64,000 nt of DNA, taken from the NCBI GenBank assembly GCA_023105745.1, contig JALGQZ010000001.1, positions 63,816,937 through 63,880,936 of the forward strand, read 5' to 3'. Positions 46,441-57,572 of this stretch are shown here, piece after piece (position 1 is the stretch's first letter; each line of letters opens with the position of its first letter). A program made the position numbers and the translations under genes. This DNA comes from Austropuccinia psidii. Its lineage: Eukaryota > Basidiomycota > Pucciniomycetes > Pucciniales > Sphaerophragmiaceae. The notes beneath the pieces were generated by a model. That model worked only from the letters and a program-made list of their open reading frames with translations. It did no database searches and was not told the DNA's origin.

Positions 46441-49400
46441 ACAAACCCACTAAGCATTGACTTGACTCAGGAGTTTTCTGCTATTGTGTTGGAAAATATT
46501 TTCTTAATAATTGGGTGCCAAATTTTGAAGATCAATTATTACCAATTGTTGGAATAAAATTCAACAGTGCAAGAAATCCAATAAAGCCATTGGGAATATT
46601 TGGAAACACTATAATATCTCCACATATAACTGGAAATTTGAGAATAACTGTTGAATGTGTTGTTATGGAAAGATGCTCTAGTAACCATTTTGTATTGGGA
46701 AATAATTATTTAATCATGTATGGAATAGGCTTACATAGAAACAAAGACAGATAACTTACTATTGGTGACAATAAGCTTCAGAAATTTTTCTTTTTACATT
46801 CTAAAAAATACATTACAGTAAATAAAGTATCACCAGCCAGCTTAGAGTTTTACAAATTTAAATAAGAACAAATGAATGAAGCTGGAGCCAGTCTTCATCT
46901 CACTTGCATACAAGAAAATAAAAGCCCTAACCTTTTATATGACTATAAGGAAGCCTTTGAATCAGATAAAGAACCATTTATAAAACCTTTTTGTAATCAA
47001 TGTTACATTATTTTAAAAATTAAGAGACCTTAGCCACCACTCTTAAAAATTCTTGCATACCCACCAATCCGGGAATCAAGAGACACCATTGAGCTTCATG
47101 TTAAAGAAATCTTGGCCTTTGGTGTAATACAAAATGTTGGCCAAAATGAAGAGGTAGAAATAGCTAAACCTGTCATTTGGAATTTGATAATGGAAACTAC
47201 AGAATGGTTGAGGATCTTAGATCTTTGAATATTTAAACTTTCCCAGACAGGTATCCCAAAACAAAAATGTAATTTTACCTTACTTAAATAACTCAAGCAG
47301 TGTGCATCAGAACTATGGCTTCCCTGAAGTGATTCCATCAGAATTTAGCGCCACTAATAGCAAAGAAATATTTGTGAATATTTTTCCATTGTGGAGTGTA
47401 TGAATACTTGCCAACGCCTTTTGGTATAAAAAATGCACCTTCAAACTTCCAAAGAATGATGAATGAAATATTTCCTGAAGAAACTTCAAGGGAATGGTTA
47501 ATAACTCATATTGTTGACATTATTGTCTGCTCTAAGACTTTAGAGGAATATATAGCTAGATTATCTAGGATCTTGGATTGAATTCAACCTTAAAACATGA
47601 AGATTTATTCAAATAAAGGTCATTTTGGATTCAAATAACTCAAAGACGTAGGACACAGATTATATAGTCTATACCTTGTAATAGACAAGAATCAAGCTTA
47701 AGAAGTCCTATTAAGGCCTATGACTTAGAAGAAGAAGGAAATCCAGTTATTTCTAGGTATTTCAGGATACTACAGGCAGCATATCAAATATTCTGAATAA
47801 ATAACATGAACCCTTTATAAGCTGTGTGACAAGTATACAGTATTTGAAATGGACATTGATAGAGTAAAAGCCTTTCAATCCCTGAAACAAGCCTCAACCA
47901 CTTCTCCACTTCTACTAATTCCTGATTTTAAGCTACCCTTTAAGCGTAACATTGATTAATCAGGAAATGGTCTAGGAGCTAAAATTCATCAATTCCAAAT
48001 TATTAATGACAAAACTGTGGAAGGACCCATATGTTTCATATCTCAGAAAATAAAACCAACTGAAGCCAGATCTGGATCAATTCAAATGAAATTTCTATGT
48101 CTTTTTTGGGCCTTTAAAAAATTCAATAATTCCCTTGAAGAATGTTTTTTCAAATTAATAATAGATTTTACTGCTTTAAAATCACTTCTAAGAATGAAAA
48201 ATCCCAACAAACAAGTTTGCAGATGGAAAATAGCCATACAGGAATAGACAGGAAATATGAAAATTGTACAAAAAAGGGAAATATTCACAAAAATAAAGAT
48301 ATAATAAGTAGATTTCCATTACCAAATGATATTGAGATTCCTGCTTATGTTCCATAAGAAGCTTCTCCAAAAATAACAATAGAAGAAATTATTGTTACAT
48401 ATCTAAACACTACCTTCTTTGAAGAAGTAATGAACAGTAATTCTCAAGAGAAGAATTTCAGAATCTTACACCAATTGATTGCTGAGGATTCTACAGATAG
48501 ATTGCTAAAACGTTACTTGGAAGAAATATAGAAAAAGTCATATTATTAATGAAGAGTTCACTTACTTGACAGCATGATCTTCCATAGAAAAAAGAACACC
48601 TGTATTATGATAGTAGGAGATAGGTCTCTAATCAATCTTGTACTGAACGAATTCCATGACAGCCCATTCTAAGGACATCTTTCCAAGGATAGGCCAAGAA
48701 AAAAGATTAAGAATTTCATATGGTTGCAAATGTGGCAAAAGGATGTTTTAGAATACTGCAAAACCTGTGCCAGATTTAAAAAGGCCAATAAATCCATTGG
48801 AAAAAGACTTGTAGATATGGTAAAAATTTGAAGAATCAATTAGACCTAGGTAAATTTTCCATATTTATGGGGTAACTGGTCTTCACCAGGAGGTGAGTGA
48901 AGCTATAATTACTTCCTAGTAATTTTTTATAGATTTATTAAGACTCCCATATTTTTACCATGTCACAAAGATGATATATTCCTTAATACAGCTCATCTAA
49001 TATGGAATGGAGTAGTATCATGGAATGCTATATTTAGGAACATTATTAGTGACAGAGATCCCAAGTTTTCCTCAAAAATATAGACAAATTTCCTACAATT
49101 ATTTAGGACCAAATGAGCCTTCTCTACAACCTACCAACAACAAACTAATGGCCTATCTGAAAGAATAATCAAAAAATTTGAAGACATGGTTGAAAGAATT
49201 TGTGCATATGGCTTAGAGCTAAAAGCTTGTTATGGATTAACACAGGATTGGCTCACCCTTCTACTTGCACTGGAGCTAGCACATAAAACATCTATTAATC
49301 CCATTACCAATCAAACTCCTACTATTCTAGAAAAATATTGAGTCCAAAACTACCAAAAGATTATTTGAGGAAATATTTGGTTTAGAAACATCCTACAGGC

Positions 49401-49965
49401 TCTAGCTTGAAAGGAATGCTAGAAAAAGCTAGCAAGCATGTAGTAATATGCATGGAGGACTCATTTGCATATTCCAAAGAAAAATGAGATAAGTCAAATG
49501 CTACTCCAGACTTCAAGGTAGATGAATTCGTACTTGTATCCAATACCAACTTAAATAACATCAAAGTATGAAAAAAGATCAAAGACTCCTTTTCAGGAAC
49601 TTTTTGTCATTAAAGCCTTTCATGGATAAAAAACTGTTGAAGTAGAGTTGTCTGAAGAGCTTAGTAATAAGAATCCTACATTTCCAGTAAGCTTGATTGC
49701 GCATTACAAAGGTGGTGATTCTGAAAGATTCACTTTAAGGAATAAAGCTGCCCAGAATATAATTCTTGTTAAAACATCTGGTACTTAGAAAATCACCAAA
49801 GTTCTCAAAGAAAGAAAACTGAGGACTAAGAAAGTGAGGAAATACCTTGTCAGTTACAGTGATCCAACTTGTGAAGATGAATGGTTAGCAGAAAGAGACA
49901 TACAAGAAGCTACTCAACTTCTCAGAAGTTTGAGAAACACTAGAAATAGAAATATTACAAAGTAA
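46441..49965 (+). pseudogene. Element A pol: protease, RT, RNase H, integrase, chromodomain (broken)
   Basis: Protease has LDSGVFCYCVG (46461-46493, active-site DSG kept), then VPNFEDQLLPIVGIKF...NYLIMYGIGLHRNKDR. Reverse transcriptase is open at 47396-47581 (YEYLPTPFGIKNAPSNFQRMM); its YIDD box reads HIVD (47507-47518), so a catalytic aspartate is lost. RNase H (47860-48245) keeps [14 protein letters not shown] but has a stop in the first active-site segment. Integrase: EYCKTCARF zinc finger (48750), NIISDRDPKFS (49030) and QTNGLSERI (49140). The C-terminal part has VEVELSEELSNKNPTFPVSL (49640) and a chromodomain-like end YLVSYSDPTCEDEWLAERDI. It stops at TAA 49963-49965, just ahead of the polypurine tract. 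Stops and shifts are frequent. Confidence 0.92.
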
Positions 49966-49977
49966 TATGCTTTTTTT

Positions 49978-49989
49978 AGGGGGAGGAAA
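49978..49989 (+). promoter_or_regulatory. Polypurine tract of element A
   Basis: A purine run (AGGGGGAGGAAA) directly before the 3' LTR is the usual primer site for plus-strand DNA synthesis. Confidence 0.8.
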
Positions 49990-51415
49990 TGTGAGCCTTA
50001 AAAGTATTTTCATATACTCAAAAGAACACAAAAAATGAATTAATTTATGATTGAAAATAAAACTTGGATTTTTAAATATTAAGAAGCTTTGAATAGAAAC
50101 ATGAAATTTATAATGAAAATTGAAAGAAGCATTTACATTAAATCTTAAAAATGTAAACAAATATTTTTACATGAAATAATAAAGTAAAAACAAATTTTAT
50201 CAATAATTTTCAAATTAAAATATTTTTTGGAAAAAAGTTGATAGAAATTATTGGAATTTTTTTTCAATAAAGAATCCACAAAGTTCATTTCACCATTGGA
50301 TTCTTCATAGAAAACCATGTGGGGTCACCTCTGGGGAACAATACTGTAACTGAAGTATAAATAAGCTTAAATTAAGTTTTGAGTTTTTTCTGTATAAAAA
50401 TCTGAAGATCCTCAAAGATTAAATTTAATTCAATCCACCTGTGGTGCTAAACATCAATTTTTGTGTTAAAATTGAGGTGTGGTGTGTAGTTTAGAAGCTA
50501 TTAGGAATTTAAATGTCAAACTGTGCATGTATCACATATGTGAACTTGAGTTTAAATATGTGTAATTCATAATTTCAGTTGTGTACTGCAAATTTTAATT
50601 ATAATAAATGATGAGGAATTGAAGAAAATATAAAGTGGAAAGATTAATTCTGAATGGAAAAGGAATCTTGGTACCAAGGGTGATGGACTCCCCCAAATCC
50701 CTTGCTGACAGGCATGGGATGTCAAAATTCATGGAAAGGTTCATCAATTTTGGATTGGATTTGAGTAACAGTGTCTATGACTCAATTGATGATGAGGTTT
50801 TGAGACCAAAAGGGGAATTTTCAACTGTTTCCCAAAGGGTAAAGCTACCCCTAAGGCAAAAAGACTTAGTGAAATCAGTTCCAACCAGTTTCAAGGTCTC
50901 TTACACACATTCTGACATGTTTTTAAGACTATAAACCAAGTATTACTATAGAAATGGCTGGTTCAAGGGACTAAAATGGCTAAAACCAGAACTTTGTTTG
51001 GTCCAAACTAGGGCTCAATGATGCAATAATGGCCTTTTCTGTTATCAACCAAATTCACTCTGGTCAATTTTGGCATTTTTTCTCTTTCATATTCTTTTCA
51101 GAGACTCTGTTCTAATATTAATTGCCTGAAGCTCTTTCCTAAATTAATTCCAATTGAAATCTTTCTTGAAGAAATTTCTTTTGTAGCCATAACTATCTCT
51201 TGTGGAGTATTTGTGGATAAATGTTTATTTTTTGTAGAACAAAATCACTTAATAAGATTATTTTCTTATACTAACAAAGCTAAAAACTATAATTTTGGAG
51301 TGTTTTCTCTTCAAAATAGTAAGATTTACCATTTTAAAAAAATTCTACCTTATACAAATTTTGAGGAAAGGAAACTTACTTGCTTTTTCATCAAAGTTTC
51401 ATATCCACACCTTGA
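49990..51415 (+). mobile_element. 3' LTR of element A, internally deleted
   Basis: It starts TGTGAGCCTTAAAAG and ends CCACACCTTGA, the same altered end as the 5' LTR. Near 51049, TTTTCTGTTATC is joined to CCAAATTCACTCTGG, which in the 5' LTR are separated by about 0.3 kb (roughly 30955-31270). The missing part contains the TATA region. Substitutions relative to the 5' LTR are frequent, indicating age. Confidence 0.87.
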
Positions 51416-54400
51416 AATTTCAATTCATTTGACGACACCACATTAGGTTTTGAGCCAAAAATAGAATCCATGTGTGAGTAACAGGGACACATTCCTTCCA
51501 ATTTCAAGGCCAAAGTCATGCACATCTCTTTATCTATTAGCCCCGCTCCTGTATTGCTTCCCTATATTCAGGATGCCATTTATTCTTTGCTATAAGTACT
51601 CAATTTTTGTGAGAAATTGCAACCAGAAAAATGCAAAAGTGTGTTTATCAAATTCAAAATTCCTGAAAAGAGTTCATATGCTGCCACCCTGCCCATAAAT
51701 TGTTCACCAAGGTCAGTATTTGCATCTTTACTAAATAGATTGTTGTAGTTGTATTCATCCTCAATTTAAGAACAGATGTTCTAATAGCCCTTTAGGGTAA
51801 ACTGATTATTATGTGCATTATCCATATCTTTCCTACCATTCTAACATTATGGCAGAACTTAATCCCATTCTTGGTAATATGCTTCCTGTTTTCCTCTATA
51901 TTGACTTCAATTTTGAAACAAATTGCTCACACCCAATTGGTAATGATGACTGATTATCACATTCAAAATTTGTTTGATAACTCAGGTGAACTGATTCTCT
52001 GTGTGGAAGAAAGACTCTTTCAGTATTCTTGGCAAATTATTTGTATGTAAGGATTGGTTCTCAACTTTGAATGTAGAATTCCTTTGTAAAATCATTTGTT
52101 TTGTCGGTTTTAGTTCACAAAAGTGGTAATTTAGGTGAACTTCCTGGTTTATTGTTTTTCAACAAATTTTTTGGAATTTGACATTCAGTGCTGGCATGAG
52201 TCATATTGATTGGTCTTCAGTTAAATGATGAATACCATTTCTGATAGCTCCTACCTCTACCACTTGGTAAGTTTGTGATAGCAGGGAGGGTCAAATTCTG
52301 TGTTGGAGGTGCATTGTGAACTTCTTCAGTATTATCATTCAAATGATAATTCATGACTGGTGGCCAAACTAGTTTTATTTGGGAGCTCAAGAAAGGTGGG
52401 TTGTTAGAGTTGGAAATCTAGAAATAGGAACTTTGGTGTGGATTTCCTGTGTTTACCTGCTAAAAAGAAAAAGAATCAGTATAATTTATGCAAAAATAAA
52501 AATGAAAAAATGGAGAAAAATCAGATATGGAAGTCCCAATTCTTAATTAAATAATAATAAATATTAGCTAGCTGTTAAAGAATTAAAAGAACTTAATAAA
52601 ATAAAGACTGGCCATCAATGTGCATGAGGAGGGGGATTATTGCCAAAGTATATCTTTGTGTCAATTATGAGCTCAAGGGAATCTTAAGAGAAATCAAAAA
52701 TATTAAAAATACCAACAAAGAGAAATGAAAATGGAAATTTGAAATAGAACCAGGAATTAAAAAAATGAGGCATAAAGTTTTGTGCTGTTTTTTACAAGCC
52801 ATTTTCTTAACCTTGAGCTTAGCTATTGACAAAAAGTCACTTCCAAAAGGTAAGCTGGGGTGTCCTGATATGGCGACTGGGTTTCCTGACTTCGCTGGCT
52901 CCTATGGCAGTGATGAGGAAGAAGAAAAGGCAAAAATGTCACTTTTCGGAAGGGGTTGAATCCCCCTAATATGTTGACTGATTGAACCCATATACTAAGC
53001 CCATAACCCTCTTTGAATTCATCTCAGCTTGAGTACTGTACATTATGAAAAGTATTTGTACATAAATAGGATATTACCTATAGCTTAGCACAAGAAAAGA
53101 TAAACTAGAAAATACTTTTTGGGGGGATTCTATATTTTTAAGATTTCAGATATACCAAAATGCAACAGCAATGAGACAAGAATGATTACTGTACTTATAA
53201 ATTGCAGTGAGTAAAATGATACATGTATGGTATATCAAGTATAGAAGTCTTCCAGAAGTTGGTTCTGTTGGTAATTAGTTAGCAATTGCGATTCTAAATA
53301 TTTTCCACATGCTTCTAGAAACTTATTATGTTAATTAGTACCACAATCATGAGCTTGAGAGATAGAGCTCAAAATAAAATTAAGGAATCTTTGACCCTCA
53401 AAATACTGGGAATTGAAATTTTTGGGTCTTATACCGAAGCATTATCAAGATCTTCAGATTACTCTGTACCTTCCTGGAAACTATGATGAATTTTCATTTT
53501 CATAATGTTTTTCTTTTTCCCAACTTGAAAATTCTGAGATTGAAATTTGATTTATTCTTATGATCATCCCTATAGCTTTGAAACATGAGTTTTTCTTTTC
53601 AAGTAGAGCTTCGGCATCACTAATTCCATTTTTTTTGGAATTGCTTATAAGCTGGAAAGAATCTTGAAACCTCCCAAGATATTTTTTACTGTTTCTAGGG
53701 TCACTGATTTCCAGAAATCTTACCAGAGTTGCATTTCATGAAACGGATCAACAATATAGAGATTAAGGAGTATTGACTTTCGTTAGTATCAATTAATTCA
53801 ATTTGTAATAAAGTATTTCAACTATCCTCATTTAATTCATCCAATAGCTGCAAATTAGCCATCAAATTCAGAGAGAAAACACTCATTTATTGGATACTCC
53901 AGCTTCTGAGACTTCATTTAATTTGAAATTATACAACCCAAGTGAATTATTTTGGTTTTTGGTTTGGAATTCATCATTAAAAAATGTGATCCACTTATTC
54001 AAAATGTGGGAGATCATCAATCCTGGTGAATTCAAATGGTAACACTAGCTTGGTTGAAGCTAATATCTCTTTTTAAAGCATTTTGTAAGCTCATGCTTCA
54101 TTATGAAGAGGAGCGAAAACTTATTTGTGCCTGTAATATGAGTATTTCTGGATTCAACCCCATGTATTTGCTTATGGATCAATCCTTCATCTTGGGGAAT
54201 CCTGCAGAAAAACTAAGAGGCATAATTATTGAAAACAAATAATGTTACAAGTGTAAAAAACATACATGCACATAAGAAATACCAGTATTTTCCATGCTTA
54301 ATATATCATTTGGCTGAAAATCTGTAATTGAAGGCATAAGTAAATATTTTTTCTCCCCGACTCAATTTGCAATCGTTTAATATGCCTTACCATGCAATAC

Positions 54401-55099
54401 CTAATGATTTAAGTTTCTTTTTTTCTTGAAAAATCAACTTTTCAAACTATGAGTTGAAGCCCCTTATTTGGTAATTTTCCAGATAATTTGAAAATATTTT
54501 CATATTTCCTGTTTGAAATTGCAGTTGATACTTGATTTTGTAGGATTTCTTTCTCAATAGCTTCTTATACCAGATTTTCAACCTTTTAATTCTCAATATT
54601 CTAAATTTATTCTATGATTCCACACAGATAGTTTTGGCTTCATTACACTTTTTTGTATCATCCTTCAGCTATTCTGAGATTTACAGCTTCTTGAGCCATA
54701 GTTCAGGATATTTCTGAAAATAAAACCAATCTTTAACTCACTGTTTTCTACCTTTTTTTGAAATTTATTGCTGAATGGACTTCCATCTTTTGATTCAATG
54801 CTTCCATATCACTAGAGCCTTGGGTAGTACAGGGATTGATTACTTCAAAACGATCATCTGTAGATTATTCTTGTGAATTTTATCTTTTTTTGTGTGTTAT
54901 TCCTGCTCAATGATATTTTCCAAGGGAATTAATTAATTTTGTGTGAGTCATATTGATCAATTGATTTTGCACTTATTGTTGTTTGATAAATTATTCTATT
55001 ATAAAATTCTCTTCAGCTGATAGAGGAGGTTTTTTGTTTTTCAAAAAGATGAAATTGTTTTATTAATTTATTTGGGGCTTTGGAAAACCCACCTAATAA
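51416..55099. other. Region without recognised transposon; one candidate small gene
   Basis: Except for the candidate at 52765-52959, I see no supported gene. Frames of 60-80 codons at 51474-51698, 51811-52050 and 54036-54242 (+) have no motif I know. Confidence 0.45.
52765..52959 (+). CDS. Candidate small secreted protein, 64 aa
   Basis: The ATG follows an A-run (AAAAAATGAGG), a favourable fungal start context. The protein opens with a basic start (MRHK) and a 15-residue hydrophobic core (VLCCFLQAIFLTLSLA), a good secretion signal with a plausible cut after SLA. The remaining 43 or so residues are hydrophilic: GKLGCPDMATGFPDFAGSY, then an acidic run (SDEEEEKAK), ending SLFGRG. The stop is at 52957-52959. 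The local GC content is higher than in the surroundings. Small secreted proteins of this shape are frequent effector candidates in plant-pathogenic fungi, but I know no family for this one. GGTAAGC after SLPK could be a splice donor, so the 3' part may differ. It may also be a chance frame. Confidence 0.35.
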   Translation: MRHKVLCCFLQAIFLTLSLAIDKKSLPKGKLGCPDMATGFPDFAGSYGSDEEEEKAKMSLFGRG

Positions 55100-55645
55100 T
55101 TTTGGTAAAAAGATGTACGACCTTAAATGTTTTTACTAGCAACTTGATTATTATTGCCATCAATTGGTAAAAGCACGTAAGGGGTAGTTTTTGATTAAAA
55201 TGAAGCTAAAAAAAACTTTCTGGGGAGAAAGCCATTTATTGCATTTATAACTATATAAATGGCACAAAAGTGATTGTTGATGCCATTTATGGCATTGATA
55301 TGTAATTGTTGATTCCATAAATGGCACTGTTCAAGAAACTAATGCAATAAATTAAATTTTGAATTCCATTGGTTTCATAAATCTCATTTTCAATTTACTT
55401 GAAAGCATGAACAAAAACCATAAAAAAACACTTTTGGGGGCTACAATTGTTCCACCCAAAAGAATCCAAAAATATTGGTTTCTGGTTTGTGATTCTCAAT
55501 ATTCTCCTCTCCGTTTTTAAAACAATTTTGGAATTTCATAAGTGGGAAGGTTTTAAATGATTTTTTTCAAAACAAATAGGTCACTTAGTTGTTTTTATCA
55601 TAAACTTACATTTTTTGGTCATAAATTTGTAAAACAATAGAAGAG
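55100..55645 (-). mobile_element. Small inverted-repeat element, copy 2
   Basis: Read in reverse this matches the element at 62171-63106 at both ends. One end has ACAAATTTATGACCAAAAAA...AACTAAGTGAC (55580-55632); the other has CCCTTACGTGCTTTTACCA (about 55165-55183) and further TTTTTACC words to 55105. The interior also matches (TTGTTCATGCTTTCAAGTAA, near 55400). It is shorter than copy 1, mainly because the array of CCATAAATGG-type words is reduced to a few units (55230-55330). No coding capacity. The solo LTR at 55660 inserted just beyond it. Confidence 0.65.
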
Positions 55646-55654
55646 ATTATGTGT

Positions 55655-55659
55655 ATTTA
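55655..55659. repeat. Target-site duplication of family-3 solo LTR, left
   Basis: ATTTA is identical to 57568-57572. Confidence 0.82.
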
Positions 55660-57567
55660 TGTAAGATTTGTCTATAAAACTGTTGATAATATTACTATTA
55701 ATCAACAGCACTATGACTGATCTTATGAAATAGAATAATAGAACTTACTATAACCACAATTACATAATTAATTACTTAATTATTTTTTTTACTTGTTATA
55801 CACCACTAGTGATTATAAAATTAAGCAGTAATTATCTACAAGAATCAATTACAAGAAGAATTTAATTAGAAAACTTTATCATTGAAAGAATAAAATGATC
55901 TTTATATATAATTATCTTTTACAAGAATAATTATAAAGATAACTCTTGAAGAAAAATATTACTAGAGAAAGATTTTTCAGAATTAACATAAGTCACTCAC
56001 TAATACTCCAAAGAACTTATTGAAAGATAATAGTAGAGAAATTTGATGGGTAATTGTGGATTTAAAAGGATCAAAATTGATTTATAACAATATTACAGCA
56101 ATGTTTAGTTGATTTCCATCATTTCACGTCTTTCTGATTGATTCTGATAGAATAAAACACTTAAGAAAAGATTAACTAATTCTTACTTGTTGGTAATAAT
56201 GGTATGATTGAATAATGTGATGATTTGGAAAAAACAGCAAGAGAAGGCCTCTTTAAAGTCAACATCAGCTCACAGAAGCATTCCATGGAGCAAAGAAAAA
56301 CCCAGAGAGTGAGAAAACAATAAACCTTTTTGGATTGTTGATTGCATCATCTGTTGTCACATAAGATTATCACAACTATTTAATTGATGCTTTCACATGA
56401 CTACCAACCCATTTATGGTTAAGAATAAAAGCAGTAACAATTGTAAATCTTCTTTTATTTCAAAACAGTCATTGATTTCTCAAAATTATAAATGTTATTG
56501 ACAATTTCATCACAGATGATATCTTCTGTGAATTTTTGAAGAGTCAGTGTTTCATGTGGAATCTTCAAAAATGGACTGTAAGTAGAACTTTTAATTTTAC
56601 CTATTAAAGTATGATTATCTTTGGTTTCTTTCTGAATAATACTGTTCTAAATTGGTACCAAAAGTTTCAGAAGTATTAATTAATAATTGTATTTTTAATG
56701 AATTTTTGATGTTTTTACCTCAATTCTATGTAGAATTGCAAATAGCACTATATTACTGGTTGGTATGAGGTAAATCAATGGATGCTAGTCCAACGAGGGT
56801 TTTAATTAATCTTTTAGGGTTTATCCATGGAAAATAATTGAGAATTTACATGGTTACAGGAGTCTAAGTTGCTCTTTACCTCCTTGGCATGTCAAAATAG
56901 CACCTTATTTGCAATTTTCTTATGATTTAATGAGATTTTAACTTGGTAACCAAGTTCCAAAAAGGCTTTAGTATACTAATTGGGACAAGATCAGCCATGT
57001 CTCAAAGCTTTAGAGATATCCACGCCTCAGATACCTCAGCAGTTGGGTACCCTGGCTCTCTTTGATGTCTTTTGTCCCCCTTGACTATTTTTCACCTCAG
57101 AATATAAATTCAGGCTTAAAGACTGATATCCACTATGGGTGTACCAAATGTGTATGTAATAATACCATAATATTAAGTTCCACAAACATGCATGCCACTA
57201 TTATTAGTGTATATGTAACATGGGATATCTTACATTCCCATTATTTTGGTGTGAAATTGAGAAAAACAAAAACTTTCACAATTTGTTTATGTGGTATTGA
57301 AGTATTTTCCATATTACCAGCTAATAGATTTACTTTGAGCTTATTCACTCTATGGAGCTACCCTAGGTAAAATTTTGTGTAGAATCCAAATATGGCCTCA
57401 AATACATGGATTTACATACTCAATAAAAAAGCTATTCATCTTTTCTGAAATCAAAAATGATGAATTTTGAATATATGCATGACTTATGGGTTATGCATAG
57501 TTCAAAAAGTATTTTTAAAGATAATTGTGGCCTATTTGGGTATGTAAAATTTACCTCAAGGCTCAAA
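55660..57567 (-). mobile_element. Solo LTR, family 3, inverted copy
   Basis: It matches 8444-10347 in reverse over its full 1.9 kb. The 3' end reads ATCTTACA, and the start TGTGAGCC has become TTTGAGCC. A perfect 5-bp duplication ATTTA flanks it (55655-55659 and 57568-57572). No internal retrotransposon sequence adjoins it. The 102-codon frame at 57062-57370 (+) is antisense to the LTR and only partly kept in the other copy. Confidence 0.9.
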
Positions 57568-57572
57568 ATTTA
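57568..57572. repeat. Target-site duplication of family-3 solo LTR, right
   Basis: ATTTA is identical to 55655-55659. Confidence 0.82.

Larger units (their letters stand above)
29888..51415 (+). mobile_element. Ty3/Gypsy element A (family 1), split by element B
   Basis: The 5' LTR (29888-31639), primer site, gag start (32031-32548), gag remainder and pol (44579-49965), polypurine tract and 3' LTR (49990-51415) appear in the correct order and on one strand. Element B with its target duplication sits between the two gag halves. Reading across B, the text ...EQGK continues as RQR..., and the codons join in frame once B and one copy of AAAAG are removed. Flanking bases AGTTC on the left and AATTT on the right do not give a clean 5-bp duplication. 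All coding parts carry many stops. The gag and pol wording fits a chromodomain-type Ty3/Gypsy group that I associate with rust fungi. Confidence 0.9.

Noticed and set aside
57062..57370. 102-codon frame similar to a frame at 8671-8856
   Set aside because: The similarity is that of two copies of one LTR, the frame is antisense to the LTR and is not kept in full in both copies.
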